Part shown: one piece after another, positions 8,758-17,522 of the stretch
How the letters are laid out: each line of letters opens with the position of its first letter
How positions within the stretch are numbered: the stretch's first letter is position 1
Assembly (NCBI RefSeq): GCF_001307155.1
Contig: NZ_CP012830.1
Coordinates: 1,977,501 to 2,041,500, forward strand
DNA length: 64,000 bases
Direction: 5' to 3'
From: Pseudomonas fluorescens
Lineage (GTDB): Bacteria > Pseudomonadota > Gammaproteobacteria > Pseudomonadales > Pseudomonadaceae
The notes under the pieces: model-generated
Database searches by the model: none
What the model was told of the DNA's origin: nothing
What the model saw: the letters and a program-made list of their open reading frames with translations, nothing else
Position numbers and translations under genes: made by a program

Positions 8758-9483
8758 ATGACTGATCAGCCTCAGGTTCCAGCCCCACAGCCCGACGAAT
8801 CCCCTTCCGAAAGCCTGGAGGCGGCGGCGATTGCCGCGTACCTGGAGGCTCATCCGGATTTCTTCGTCGAGCACGAAGAACTGCTCCCGGCGCTGCGCAT
8901 TCCGCACCAGCGCGGCGACACCATCTCGTTGGTCGAACGCCAGATGAAAATTCTGCGCGAACGCAACATCGAGATGCGCCATCGCCTCTCGCAACTGATG
9001 GACGTCGCCCGCGACAACGACCGGCTGTTCGACAAAACCCGCCGACTGACGCTCGCCTTGATGGACGCCAGCAGTCTGGACGACGTGGTCATCAGCGTCG
9101 AAGACAGCCTGCGCCAGGATTTCCAGGTGCCCTTTGTCAGCCTGATCCTGTTCAGCGACGAGCCCTTGCCGGTCGGCCGCTGGGTGACCAGTGCCGACGC
9201 GCAAAAGGCCATCGGCGGCTTGTTGTCGGAAGGCAAAAGCGTCAGCGGCAGCCTGCGCGAACACGAGCTGGACTTCCTGTTTGGCGAAGAACAGCGCAAG
9301 CAGATCGGTTCGACGGCGGTAGTCACCATCAGCCATCAAGGCCTGCACGGTGTCCTGGCGATCGCCAGTCGCGATCCGCAGCACTACAAAAGCTCGGTGG
9401 GCACGTTGTTCTTAAGCTACATCGCTGAAGTCATGGGCCGCGTACTGCCTCGAGTCAACACTTCCCTACGCTCGGTACGCTGA
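8758..9483 (+). CDS. DUF484 family protein
   Basis: A 241-aa soluble protein of the DUF484 family, which usually sits between dapF and xerC in gamma-proteobacteria. The N-terminal motif is [20 protein letters not shown], followed by a helix with heptads ([19 protein letters not shown]) and a GAF-like C-terminal domain. The molecular role is not established; the position suggests a link to xerC. It ends 2 bp before xerC, consistent with translational coupling. Confidence 0.88.
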   Translation: MTDQPQVPAPQPDESPSESLEAAAIAAYLEAHPDFFVEHEELLPALRIPHQRGDTISLVERQMKILRERNIEMRHRLSQLMDVARDNDRLFDKTRRLTLALMDASSLDDVVISVEDSLRQDFQVPFVSLILFSDEPLPVGRWVTSADAQKAIGGLLSEGKSVSGSLREHELDFLFGEEQRKQIGSTAVVTISHQGLHGVLAIASRDPQHYKSSVGTLFLSYIAEVMGRVLPRVNTSLRSVR

Positions 9484-9485
9484 CC

Positions 9486-10385
9486 ATGGAACGACAACTG
9501 GACGCCTACTGCGAGCACCTGCGCAGTGAGCGTCAGGTGTCGTCTCACACGCTGGAAGCCTATCGGCGCGACCTGAACAAGGTCCTGGCGCACTGCAAAA
9601 AACAGAACATCGGCAGCTGGACCGCGCTGGACATCCAGCGCCTGCGCAGCCTGATCGCTCGCCTGCACTCGCAAGGACAATCCTCGCGCAGCCTGGCGCG
9701 GCTGCTGTCGGCGGTACGCGGGCTCTATCACTACCTGAACCGCGAAGGCCTCTGCGACCACGACCCGGCCAACGGCCTGGCGCCCCCCAAGGGCGAGCGC
9801 CGCCTGCCGAAAACCCTCGACACCGACCGGGCGCTGCAACTGCTCGATGGCGCCGTGGAAGACGACTTCATGGCGCGCCGCGACCAGGCGATTCTCGAGC
9901 TGTTTTACTCGTCCGGTTTACGCCTGTCGGAGCTGACCGGGCTCAACCTTGAACAGCTCGACCTGGCGGACGGCCTGGTGCAAGTACTCGGCAAGGGCAG
10001 CAAGACCCGAGTGCTACCCGTCGGCAAGAAGGCCCGCGAAGCCCTGGAACTGTGGTTGCCGCTGCGCGCCATGGCGAACCCGGTGGACGATGCGGTATTC
10101 GTCAGCCAGAAAGGCCGGCGCCTCGGCTCACGGGCGGTTCAGGCGCGGGTCAAAGCCGTCGGCGAGCGCGAACTGGGGCAAAACCTGCACCCGCACATGT
10201 TGCGACATTCCTTCGCCAGCCACTTGCTGGAGTCCTCGCAAGACTTGCGTGCGGTACAGGAATTACTCGGCCACGCGGACATCAAAACCACGCAGATCTA
10301 CACCCACCTGGACTTCCAGCACCTGGCCTCGGTCTACGACAGCGCCCATCCACGGGCCAAACGCATCAAAGGCGATGAGCAATGA
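9486..10385 (+). CDS. xerC: Site-specific tyrosine recombinase XerC
   Basis: A 299-aa recombinase (called sss in fluorescent pseudomonads) that, with XerD, resolves chromosome dimers at dif. It has an N-terminal SAM-like core-binding domain and a catalytic domain with the full set of residues: R in [10 protein letters not shown] in [27 protein letters not shown], and the nucleophile Y in QIYTHLD. The context is chromosomal housekeeping and not an integrated element. It overlaps the next gene by ATGA. Confidence 0.96.
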   Translation: MERQLDAYCEHLRSERQVSSHTLEAYRRDLNKVLAHCKKQNIGSWTALDIQRLRSLIARLHSQGQSSRSLARLLSAVRGLYHYLNREGLCDHDPANGLAPPKGERRLPKTLDTDRALQLLDGAVEDDFMARRDQAILELFYSSGLRLSELTGLNLEQLDLADGLVQVLGKGSKTRVLPVGKKAREALELWLPLRAMANPVDDAVFVSQKGRRLGSRAVQARVKAVGERELGQNLHPHMLRHSFASHLLESSQDLRAVQELLGHADIKTTQIYTHLDFQHLASVYDSAHPRAKRIKGDEQ

Positions 10386-11086
10386 CAATCCAACTGATCA
10401 CCTTCGACCTCGACGACACCCTGTGGGACACCGCCCCGGTGATCGACAGCGCTGAAGCAGTGCTGCGCCAGTGGTTGGCCGAGCACACACCGAACCTCGG
10501 TGCCTTGCCGGTCGATCATTTGTGGGCGATTCGTGAGCGGGTATTGAGCCACGAACCAAGCCTCAAGCACCGCATCAGCGCCCTGCGCCGCCGGGTGCTG
10601 TTTCACGCACTGGAAGAAGCCGGTTACGCCCATGAACAAGCCTGCGAGCTGGCCGATCAGGGCTTTGAAGTGTTTTTGCACGCACGACATCAGCTGGAAA
10701 TCTTCCCCGAGGTGCAACCGACACTGGAGATTCTGGCCAATCACTACGCCTTGGGCGTGGTCACCAACGGCAATGCGGATGTGCGCCGCCTAGGGCTGGC
10801 GGATTACTTCAAGTTCATCTTGTGCGCAGAGGATATCGGCATCGCCAAACCTGATGCCCGGCTGTTCCACGAAGCCTTGAAACGCGGCGATGTAACAGCT
10901 GAGGCCGCCGTGCATATCGGCGATCATCCCGGCGATGACATTGCCGGCGCTCAGCAGGCAGGGTTGCGGGCGATCTGGTTCAACCCGACCGGTAAAGCCT
11001 GGGAAGCCGACAAGGTGCCCGATGCCGAGATTCGCAGCTTGACCGAGTTGCCAGCGTTGTTGGCGCGGTGGAACTCGATTTCGTAG
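10382..11086 (+). CDS. HAD-family hydrolase (YigB-like)
   Basis: A 234-aa haloacid-dehalogenase-type phosphatase. Motif I is FDLDDTLWD (nucleophile D), motif II is VVTNGN, and the motif III/IV region reads GIAKPD...[13 protein letters not shown]. It has the cap insertion of YigB/FMN phosphatase-like members. In E. coli, yigB likewise follows xerC. It overlaps xerC by 4 bp (ATGA) and is the last gene of the lppL operon. The substrate is not proven. Confidence 0.87.
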   Translation: MTIQLITFDLDDTLWDTAPVIDSAEAVLRQWLAEHTPNLGALPVDHLWAIRERVLSHEPSLKHRISALRRRVLFHALEEAGYAHEQACELADQGFEVFLHARHQLEIFPEVQPTLEILANHYALGVVTNGNADVRRLGLADYFKFILCAEDIGIAKPDARLFHEALKRGDVTAEAAVHIGDHPGDDIAGAQQAGLRAIWFNPTGKAWEADKVPDAEIRSLTELPALLARWNSIS

Positions 11087-11101
11087 CGTCCTCAAGATAG
11101 T

Positions 11102-11186
11102 CATCGCGGGCAAACCTTGCTCCTACGGGATTGTCGTCACCTGCTCGAACGACGCAAGTCTGTAGGAGCAAGGCTTGCCCGCGATG
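11102..11186. repeat. REPIN-like inverted pair
   Basis: Inverted REP arms at 11102-11126 and 11161-11186 (second arm tgtaggagcaaggcttgccc) are separated by 34 bp, in the gap between the convergent HAD and sutA genes. Confidence 0.85.
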
Positions 11187-11213
11187 CTTTTAGGTCTCTA
11201 TTGTTTCACCCAT

Positions 11214-11244
11214 GAAAAAGCCCGCAGCGACGGCGGGCTTTTTC
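11214..11244. terminator. Bidirectional intrinsic terminator
   Basis: A 12-bp stem (gaaaaagcccgc / gcgggctttttc) with a 7-nt loop lies between the convergent HAD gene and sutA. T runs on both strands let it end both transcripts. Confidence 0.9.
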
Positions 11245-11264
11245 AGCAAGCACGTAGCAGGCGC

Positions 11265-11591
11265 TTAGATAGGCCGGCTGCCGTACTTGTTATCAGGCTT
11301 CTTTGGCGGGTCCGCCACCACGTTGGCCTCGACTTCCTGAACCTTGCCACCTTTGGCAAGGAACTCTTCCATCGCGCGCGCCAGAGCATCACGCTCTTTG
11401 TTCTTGGCCTCGACACTCGGCAGCTCGTCTACCGACACCGCAGCCTTGGCCTTGCCTTTGGCGGTCGGGACCGGCGTGTCATCACCGCCATCGTCGTCAG
11501 CAACGTCTTCCGCCGCTGCTTCCAGGCCTTCTTCGGTCTCGTCTTCGTCGCCTACTTCGAGGTCGTCGTTTTCCAGATCATCGTCGCTCAT
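11265..11591 (-). CDS. sutA: RNA polymerase-binding stationary/slow-growth factor SutA
   Basis: A 108-aa protein with an acidic, disordered N-terminal half (SDDDLENDDLEVGDEDETEE), a short central helix (VEAKNKERDALARAMEEFLA) and a conserved tail (NVVADPPKKPDNKYGSRPI). This matches P. aeruginosa SutA (PA5285 from memory), which binds RNA polymerase and raises transcription of ribosomal and maintenance genes during slow growth. GAGGT lies 5 nt before the ATG. It is a single-gene unit closed by the hairpin at 11214-11244. Confidence 0.9.
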   Translation of the reverse strand: MSDDDLENDDLEVGDEDETEEGLEAAAEDVADDDGGDDTPVPTAKGKAKAAVSVDELPSVEAKNKERDALARAMEEFLAKGGKVQEVEANVVADPPKKPDNKYGSRPI

Positions 11592-11693
11592 GTTCTACCT
11601 CATGACTTGCGAAAAGCAGATTAGTTATAGCCCAGCTTTGTCGTCTGTCGACGACCGCCGGAAAAAAATCAACATCCACTGGTAACCAGCGGT

Positions 11694-12119
11694 TTATGCC
11701 TCTTCACCGTGCACGGTGGCGAGGACTTTGCGAGCACCGCCATGATCACGGTGCTCACCCAGATAAACACCTTGCCAGCTACCTAACGCCAATCGGCCCG
11801 CCCTTATCGGCAGACTCAACTGACAGCCTAGCAAACTGGCCTTGAAGTGCGCCGGGAGGTCGTCCAGGCCTTCGTCGTTATGCTCATAGCCAGCTGTTCC
11901 TTGTGGGACCAGCCGATTGAAAAACCGTTCGAAGTCGCGACGTACTGCCGGATCGGCGTTCTCGTTGATGGTCAACGACGCCGAGGTGTGCTGCAGCCAC
12001 AAATGCAACAGACCGACCCGACATGCCTGGAGTTCAGGCAGGCCGGCGAGTAACTCGTCCGTTACCAGATGAAAGCCCCGGGGCCGTGCCCGCAGGGTTA
12101 TCAGAGTCTGTTGCCACAT
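11694..12119 (-). CDS. yjbQ: YjbQ family protein (UPF0047)
   Basis: A 141-aa protein of the YjbQ/UPF0047 family, small trimeric proteins with weak thiamine-phosphate synthase activity reported for some members. Conserved features include [20 protein letters not shown], the [13 protein letters not shown] segment, and the C-terminal [18 protein letters not shown] start at 12119 (MWQQTLITL), with GGAGA 5 nt upstream; the longer frame to 12146 lacks a site. Confidence 0.88.
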   Translation of the reverse strand: MWQQTLITLRARPRGFHLVTDELLAGLPELQACRVGLLHLWLQHTSASLTINENADPAVRRDFERFFNRLVPQGTAGYEHNDEGLDDLPAHFKASLLGCQLSLPIRAGRLALGSWQGVYLGEHRDHGGARKVLATVHGEEA

Positions 12120-12290
12120 ACAGTTCTCCGCACGTTCGGGGCGCATTCTAGCGCGCTCTGGGAAAAAACAAAGGCCCTAATATTCCTTCAATCATGTAAG
12201 CCATTGGCCGCGGAAAAACACTCGTCACAAACACCACTAAACGTGTGCGAAAAAACCTTTCAGCCGTACTTTCAGAGAAAAAATCCAGAC

Positions 12291-12325
12291 AAAAAAATGC
12301 CCGGCAAGCCGGGCAAATTTTTATG
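12291..12325 (-). terminator. Intrinsic terminator after amtB
   Basis: The stem tgcccggc / gccgggca with an A-rich flank on one side and T-rich flank on the other lies 8 bp beyond the amtB stop. Read on the minus strand it ends in a run of seven T. Confidence 0.85.
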
Positions 12326-12332
12326 CGCTTGC

Positions 12333-13670
12333 TTACATGTTGTAGCCGCGCTCGTTGTGAAGCGCCAGATCGATGCCCACCGACTCTTCTTCCTCGGTAA
12401 TGCGCAGCCCCATGACGGCGTCGAGCACCTTGAGGATGATGAACGTGGCGATCGCGGTGTAGATCACCGTGAAACCCACGCCTTTGCACTGAATCCAGAC
12501 TTGTGCCGCGATGTCGGTCACGGTGCCGAAGCCACCCAGTGACGGAGCCGCGAATACACCCGTGAGGATCGCGCCGAGGATACCGCCGATGCCGTGCACG
12601 CCGAAGGCGTCGAGGGAGTCGTCGTAACCCAGTTTGCGTTTCAGGGTCGTGGCGCAGAAGAAGCACACCACGCCCGCTGCCAGACCGATGATCATCGAGC
12701 CCATCGGGCCAACGGTACCCGCAGCCGGAGTGATCGCAACCAGACCGGCAACCACGCCCGAAGCGATACCCAGCGCGCTAGGTTTGCCGTGGGTCAGCCA
12801 CTCGGCGAACATCCAGCCCAGGGCCGCTGCGGCGGTAGCAATCTGAGTTACCAGCATGGCCATACCGGCAGTGCCATTGGCCGCTGCGGCGGAACCTGCG
12901 TTGAAACCGAACCAGCCCACCCACAACATCGCGGCGCCCATCAGGGTGTAACCGAGGTTGTGCGGAGCCATCGGAGTGGTCGGGAAGCCTTTGCGCTTAC
13001 CCAGTACCAGGCACGCCACCAGACCTGCAACACCGGCGTTGATGTGGACCACGGTGCCGCCCGCGAAGTCGAGCACGCCCCAGTCGCCCAACAGCGAGCC
13101 CGGACCGCTCCAGACCATGTGCGCAATCGGCGCGTAAACCACGGTGAACCAGATGCCCATGAACACCAGCATCGCGGAGAACTTCATCCGCTCGGCGAAT
13201 GCACCGACGATCAGCGCCGGGGTGATGATGGCGAAGGTCATCTGATAGGTGACAAACACCGCCTCGGGGAACAGCGCTGTAGGACCAGTAATACTGGCGG
13301 GCGTGATGCCGGCAAGGAAAGCCTTGGCGAAGCTGCCGACAAAGGAATTGAGGTTGACGACGTTGGCTTCCATACCCGTGGTGTCAAACGCCATGCTATA
13401 GCCATAGAGGAACCACAGGATGGTGACCAGGCCGGTAATGGCGAAGCACTGCATCATCAATGAGAGAACGTTTTTGGAACGAACCATGCCGCCGTAGAAC
13501 AGCGCGAGGCCTGGAATGGTCATGAACAGCACGAGGGCAGTAGAGGTCAACATCCAGGCGGTATCGCCGGAATTGAGGACTGGAGGAGCCACCGGATCTG
13601 CCGCCATGGCCAGGCCGGGCATTACGATGGACAACAGGGCTCCTAGCCCTGCGAATTTACGCAGAGTCAT
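12333..13670 (-). CDS. amtB: Ammonium transporter
   Basis: A 445-aa inner-membrane channel for ammonium. A cleavable signal peptide (MTLRKFAGLGALLSIVMPGL, then AMA-A) is followed by eleven predicted helices. Family motifs include FYGGMVRSKN and the pore histidines in HINAGVAG and FGVHGIGGILGA. It lies 33 bp downstream of glnK and is co-transcribed, as is usual; GlnK docks on AmtB to block it when nitrogen is plentiful. Confidence 0.96.
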   Translation of the reverse strand: MTLRKFAGLGALLSIVMPGLAMAADPVAPPVLNSGDTAWMLTSTALVLFMTIPGLALFYGGMVRSKNVLSLMMQCFAITGLVTILWFLYGYSMAFDTTGMEANVVNLNSFVGSFAKAFLAGITPASITGPTALFPEAVFVTYQMTFAIITPALIVGAFAERMKFSAMLVFMGIWFTVVYAPIAHMVWSGPGSLLGDWGVLDFAGGTVVHINAGVAGLVACLVLGKRKGFPTTPMAPHNLGYTLMGAAMLWVGWFGFNAGSAAAANGTAGMAMLVTQIATAAAALGWMFAEWLTHGKPSALGIASGVVAGLVAITPAAGTVGPMGSMIIGLAAGVVCFFCATTLKRKLGYDDSLDAFGVHGIGGILGAILTGVFAAPSLGGFGTVTDIAAQVWIQCKGVGFTVIYTAIATFIILKVLDAVMGLRITEEEESVGIDLALHNERGYNM

Positions 13671-13703
13671 TTTGTTTTCTCCTGGGGCGTTGGGTTTGGC
13701 GGC

Positions 13704-14456
<753 letters not shown>

Positions 14457-14717
14457 ATGCTCGCACCCAAAGACTTCCTCGATGCCCTGAGCGGCACCGC
14501 CTCCCGCCTGTTCAGCGGCGAAACCCCGCTGCCAAAAAGCGAAATCGAAAGCCAGTTCAAAGCCCTGCTGCAAAGCGGCTTCAGCAAGCTTGATCTAGTG
14601 AGCCGGGAAGAATTCGACAGTCAGATGGTCGTCCTGGCACGCACCCGGGCACGCCTTGAGAGCCTTGAGGCAAAAGTCGCCGAGCTGGAAGCCAAGCTGA
14701 ATCCACCGACTGAATGA
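14457..14717 (+). CDS. ubiK: Ubiquinone biosynthesis accessory factor UbiK
   Basis: An 86-aa protein of the YqiC/UbiK family (formerly BMFP). It has an N-terminal amphipathic segment (FLDALSGTASRLF), a central SEIESQFKALLQSGFSKLDLV block, and a C-terminal coiled coil (RLESLEAKVAELEAKL). In E. coli and Salmonella, UbiK helps the UbiJ-containing Ubi complex make ubiquinone in aerobic conditions. It is a single gene, divergent from glnK. Confidence 0.88.
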   Translation: MLAPKDFLDALSGTASRLFSGETPLPKSEIESQFKALLQSGFSKLDLVSREEFDSQMVVLARTRARLESLEAKVAELEAKLNPPTE

Positions 14718-14732
14718 CCCCACAAATCCCCT

Positions 14733-14758
14733 GTGGGTGCGTGGCTTGCCCGCGATAA
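14733..14758. repeat. Degenerate single REP palindrome
   Basis: The core gtgcgtggcttgcccgcgat, followed by aagg, is a decayed copy of the REP core, directly after ubiK. Confidence 0.5.
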
Positions 14759-14967
14759 GGTCGGAACGACCTTCCAGCAATTAGGATTCAGCTCTACTTC
14801 CAGGCTGAGTCCTACAAAAACACCACCGCTTTCCGATTGCGCCGCACAGCCCCGGTTTCTAAGCTCACCTCAGCTGAATATTCAGCACTGGGTTTGGCGA
14901 CCTGGAAAGCTCAAGGTGCACGACGACCATCCGATGGCGGGCTCTTTTTGTCCGTCGACTCGAGTCA

Positions 14968-15095
14968 TGGCGGCTGTGCGTGGGAGATCTTCGGGTCTGC
15001 CGGGTTCCTTTTGCTCCGGTTCGCCAACCCGCGTACAGCTGCCACCTAATCGTTTGGCGACGATTACTGGCAGCCCCTTAAGCAAAAGGAGCTGC
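14968..15095 (+). promoter_or_regulatory. Switch-like structured leader of the Bro-N gene
   Basis: The closing stem pairs 14968-14984 with 15028-15044: 17 consecutive pairs, three of them G-U. It encloses hairpin 14985-14998 (5 bp, UUCG loop closed by C-G) and hairpin 15000-15019 (4-5 bp), giving a three-way junction. Next, 15047-15053 pairs perfectly with 15060-15066. The closing-stem strand 15039-15044 (ctgcca) can instead pair with 15068-15073 (tggcag). The latter strand also contributes to a hairpin (15070-15074 with 15091-15095, and 15076-15079 with 15086-15089) that buries the Shine-Dalgarno at 15088-15091. The pairings are mutually exclusive, as in a translational switch. Confidence 0.6.
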
Positions 15096-15099
15096 ATCG

Positions 15100-15627
15100 A
15101 TGAATAGCAATGACGCCTACCTGATCCCTCACGTCTTCACCCGCCACAAACTCCACCTCCACGCCCTGCTGCTGGAAAACCAGCCTTGGTTCAGTGCCCG
15201 CGACCTCGGTCGATTGCTTCGGCTGTTCCTCGACGAACGCGCGCTACGCAAACTCGACCCCGATCAATACCAAACCGTGACAATGCACATCCACGGCTGC
15301 ATCGAGCATACGCTGCTGATCAGCGAATCAGGCGTTTACGCGCTGCTGGTTTATCACTACTGCCCCGAATACCGGGGCCTGCGCGAATGGCTGACCCACG
15401 ACGTGGTTCCAGCCCTTAGAGACGCCCAGCAACCCACCACAGCCGAACGTCCGATACTAAGCCTGCTGAACTGGCCGGAAATGTCGCTAAGTTTGCTGCA
15501 CTGGAACAACCAGCCGTGGATCCGGTTGCAGGATGTTCCACACTTGTTGCCGGAGGGGGAGCAACCACGACATACAGTCAATGCACCGTGGTGGAAGCGG
15601 GCTTCACGAGTGCTTCAGTCGCTTTAA
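15100..15627 (+). CDS. Bro-N domain protein (phage antirepressor-like)
   Basis: A 175-aa protein. Residues about 8-108 form a BRO-N domain (HALLLENQPWFSARDLGRLL, then LLISESGVYALLVYHYCPE and LREWLTHDVVPALRD), a DNA-binding module of phage antirepressors and baculovirus BRO proteins. The C-terminal part repeats the domain start in shortened form (LLHWNNQPWIRLQDVPHLL), so it looks like a degenerate second module. AAAGGAG lies 8 nt before the ATG. No other phage gene is nearby. Its target is unknown. The structured leader upstream suggests translational control. Confidence 0.75.
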   Translation: MNSNDAYLIPHVFTRHKLHLHALLLENQPWFSARDLGRLLRLFLDERALRKLDPDQYQTVTMHIHGCIEHTLLISESGVYALLVYHYCPEYRGLREWLTHDVVPALRDAQQPTTAERPILSLLNWPEMSLSLLHWNNQPWIRLQDVPHLLPEGEQPRHTVNAPWWKRASRVLQSL

Positions 15628-16022
15628 TGAACATCTGGGTGGCTCGCCGCCTAAATGGCTAATGCCAGTCAGTTACGAGATTCAGGGCGCGGCGTAAGAC
15701 CTGTAGCAGCTGCCGAAGGCTGCGTTCGAGTGTGCAGCACTCGTAGATCCTGCTTGCACGGTTAATCTGAAAGACCGCATAGCGAGATTTTACGACTGCT
15801 TCGCAGCCGAACGCAGCCTTCGGCAGCTGCTACCGATCGCGTTACGGCTTAACTGACAGGCATCAGTCTAAATGGCGGTTTTTTTCGTTCTCGCACTCTA
15901 TACATCGACATCCGCAACATCCTGCGAAGGTTTCGCTCCTCAGCCGCCGCGCTAAACCACTACGCCGCAACTACCCTTCAAAAAACCGCAGGAAGCGGTT
16001 CTCGCAAGCTCAAGGAATGATC
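15628..16022. other. 395-bp gap with a REP pair, before comM
   Basis: The inverted REP pair at 15703-15833 takes up a third of the gap. The rest, including the 190 bp before comM, shows no gene or clear operator. Confidence 0.6.
15703..15833. repeat. REPIN-like pair, GCAGCTGC class (copy 1)
   Basis: Arms gtagcagctgccgaaggctg (15703) and the complement cagccttcggcagctgctac (ending 15833) enclose about 80 bp. The interior shares a block with the copy at 40575-40704, including cacggttaa, ctgaaagaccgc and ttacgactgct. Confidence 0.85.
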
Positions 16023-17516
16023 ATGTCTCTGGCCATCGTCCACAGCCGCGCCCAGATCGGTGTGGAAGCGCCCGCCGTTACCGTAGAAGTCCATTTGGCC
16101 AACGGCCTGCCATCGCTGACGATGGTGGGGTTGCCGGAAGCAGCGGTGAAGGAAAGCAAGGATCGGGTGCGCAGTGCGATCATCAATTCCGGGCTGCAAT
16201 TTCCGGCACGACGTATCACCTTGAATCTCGCCCCGGCCGATTTACCGAAGGACGGCGGGCGCTTCGATCTGGCGATCGCCTTGGGGATTCTGGCTGCCAG
16301 TGTGCAGGTGCCGACTTTGACGCTGGATGACGTCGAGTGTCTGGGTGAGTTGGCGCTGTCAGGCGAAGTGCGGGCGGTTCGTGGTGTGTTGCCGGCGGCA
16401 CTGGCGGCGCGCAAGGCTGGACGATCGCTGATGGTGCCGCGGGCAAATGCCGAGGAAGCGTGCCTGGCGTCAGGACTGAAGGTCATTGCGGTGGATCATC
16501 TGCTGGAGGCGGTCGCGCACTTCAATGGTCACACACCCGTAGAACCGTTTGTGTCCAATGGTTTGCTCTACGCCAGCAAACCGTATCCGGACTTGAATGA
16601 AGTGCAGGGCCAGATCGCGGCCAAACGTGCATTGCTGATTGCGGCTGCGGGGGCTCATAACCTGCTGTTCAGCGGGCCACCGGGGACGGGGAAAACCCTG
16701 CTGGCGAGTCGTTTGCCCGGGCTGCTGCCGCCACTGGCCGAGAGCGAAGCGCTGGAAGTCGCGGCGATTCAATCGGTCACCAGTTGTATGCCGTTGAGCC
16801 ATTGGCCACAAAGACCGTTCCGCCAACCACACCATTCGGCGTCCGGCCCGGCGCTGGTGGGCGGTGGCTCGAAACCGCAGCCCGGTGAAATCACCCTCGC
16901 CCACCACGGTGTCCTGTTCCTCGATGAGCTGCCGGAGTTTGATCGCAAGGTGCTGGAGGTGCTGAGAGAGCCGCTGGAGTCGGGCTGCATCGTGATTTCC
17001 CGAGCCCGTGACCGCGTACGTTTTCCCGCGCGCTTTCAACTGGTGGCCGCCATGAATCCGTGCCCCTGTGGATATCTTGGCGAGCCAAGCGGCCGCTGTT
17101 GCTGCTCACCGGACCAGATCCAGCGTTATCGCAACAAACTGTCGGGGCCGCTGTTGGACCGAATTGATCTGCATCTGACGGTTGCCCGCGAAGTCACGGC
17201 GTTGAATCCCGCGTTAAAACCTGGCGATGACACAGTAACCGCCGCCGCCCGGGTCGCGGACGCAAGGGAGCGGCAACACAAACGCCAGGGCTGCGCCAAT
17301 GCCTTCCTCGATTTGCCGGGCCTGCGCCGACACTGCAAGTTATCCACAGCCGACGAAACCTGGTTGGAAACCGCGTGCGAACGATTGACCTTGTCGCTAC
17401 GAGCGGCACACCGACTGCTCAAGGTGGCGCGCACCCTGGCGGACCTTGAACAAGTCGATGGCATCACCCGCGAGCATCTGGCCGAAGCGTTGCAGTATCG
17501 ACCGACCACGCACTAG
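16023..17516 (+). CDS. comM: ComM / YifB-family Mg-chelatase-like AAA+ ATPase
   Basis: A 497-aa protein with an N-terminal ChlI-like domain (MSLAIVHSRAQIGVEAPAVT) and an AAA+ core with Walker A GPPGTGKTLL (about residue 220) and Walker B GVLFLDELPEF. A cysteine-rich loop CPCGYLGEPSGRCCCS follows, then a C-terminal Mg-chelatase domain. In naturally transformable bacteria, ComM is a helicase that promotes branch migration during integration of DNA. AAGGA lies 6 nt before 16023; the ATG at 16017 would have none. Confidence 0.93.
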   Translation: MSLAIVHSRAQIGVEAPAVTVEVHLANGLPSLTMVGLPEAAVKESKDRVRSAIINSGLQFPARRITLNLAPADLPKDGGRFDLAIALGILAASVQVPTLTLDDVECLGELALSGEVRAVRGVLPAALAARKAGRSLMVPRANAEEACLASGLKVIAVDHLLEAVAHFNGHTPVEPFVSNGLLYASKPYPDLNEVQGQIAAKRALLIAAAGAHNLLFSGPPGTGKTLLASRLPGLLPPLAESEALEVAAIQSVTSCMPLSHWPQRPFRQPHHSASGPALVGGGSKPQPGEITLAHHGVLFLDELPEFDRKVLEVLREPLESGCIVISRARDRVRFPARFQLVAAMNPCPCGYLGEPSGRCCCSPDQIQRYRNKLSGPLLDRIDLHLTVAREVTALNPALKPGDDTVTAAARVADARERQHKRQGCANAFLDLPGLRRHCKLSTADETWLETACERLTLSLRAAHRLLKVARTLADLEQVDGITREHLAEALQYRPTTH

Positions 17517-17522
17517 TCGAAG

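Larger units (their letters stand above)
14718..15099. other. 382-bp gap holding a decayed REP and a structured leader
   Basis: After the REP remnant comes about 200 bp with no clear feature. The final 130 bp before the Bro-N gene are densely structured and are described separately at 14968-15095. Short frames here lack ribosome sites and are not called. Confidence 0.6.

Noticed and set aside
9486..10385. Integrase of a genomic island
   Set aside because: The tyrosine recombinase is XerC by sequence and by its dapF-DUF484-xerC context. No att repeats or cargo are seen.
14911..14953. Terminator for ubiK (ccatccgatgg followed by gggctcttttt)
   Set aside because: The hairpin has at most 4-5 pairs and is 200 bp beyond ubiK, so it is not convincing.
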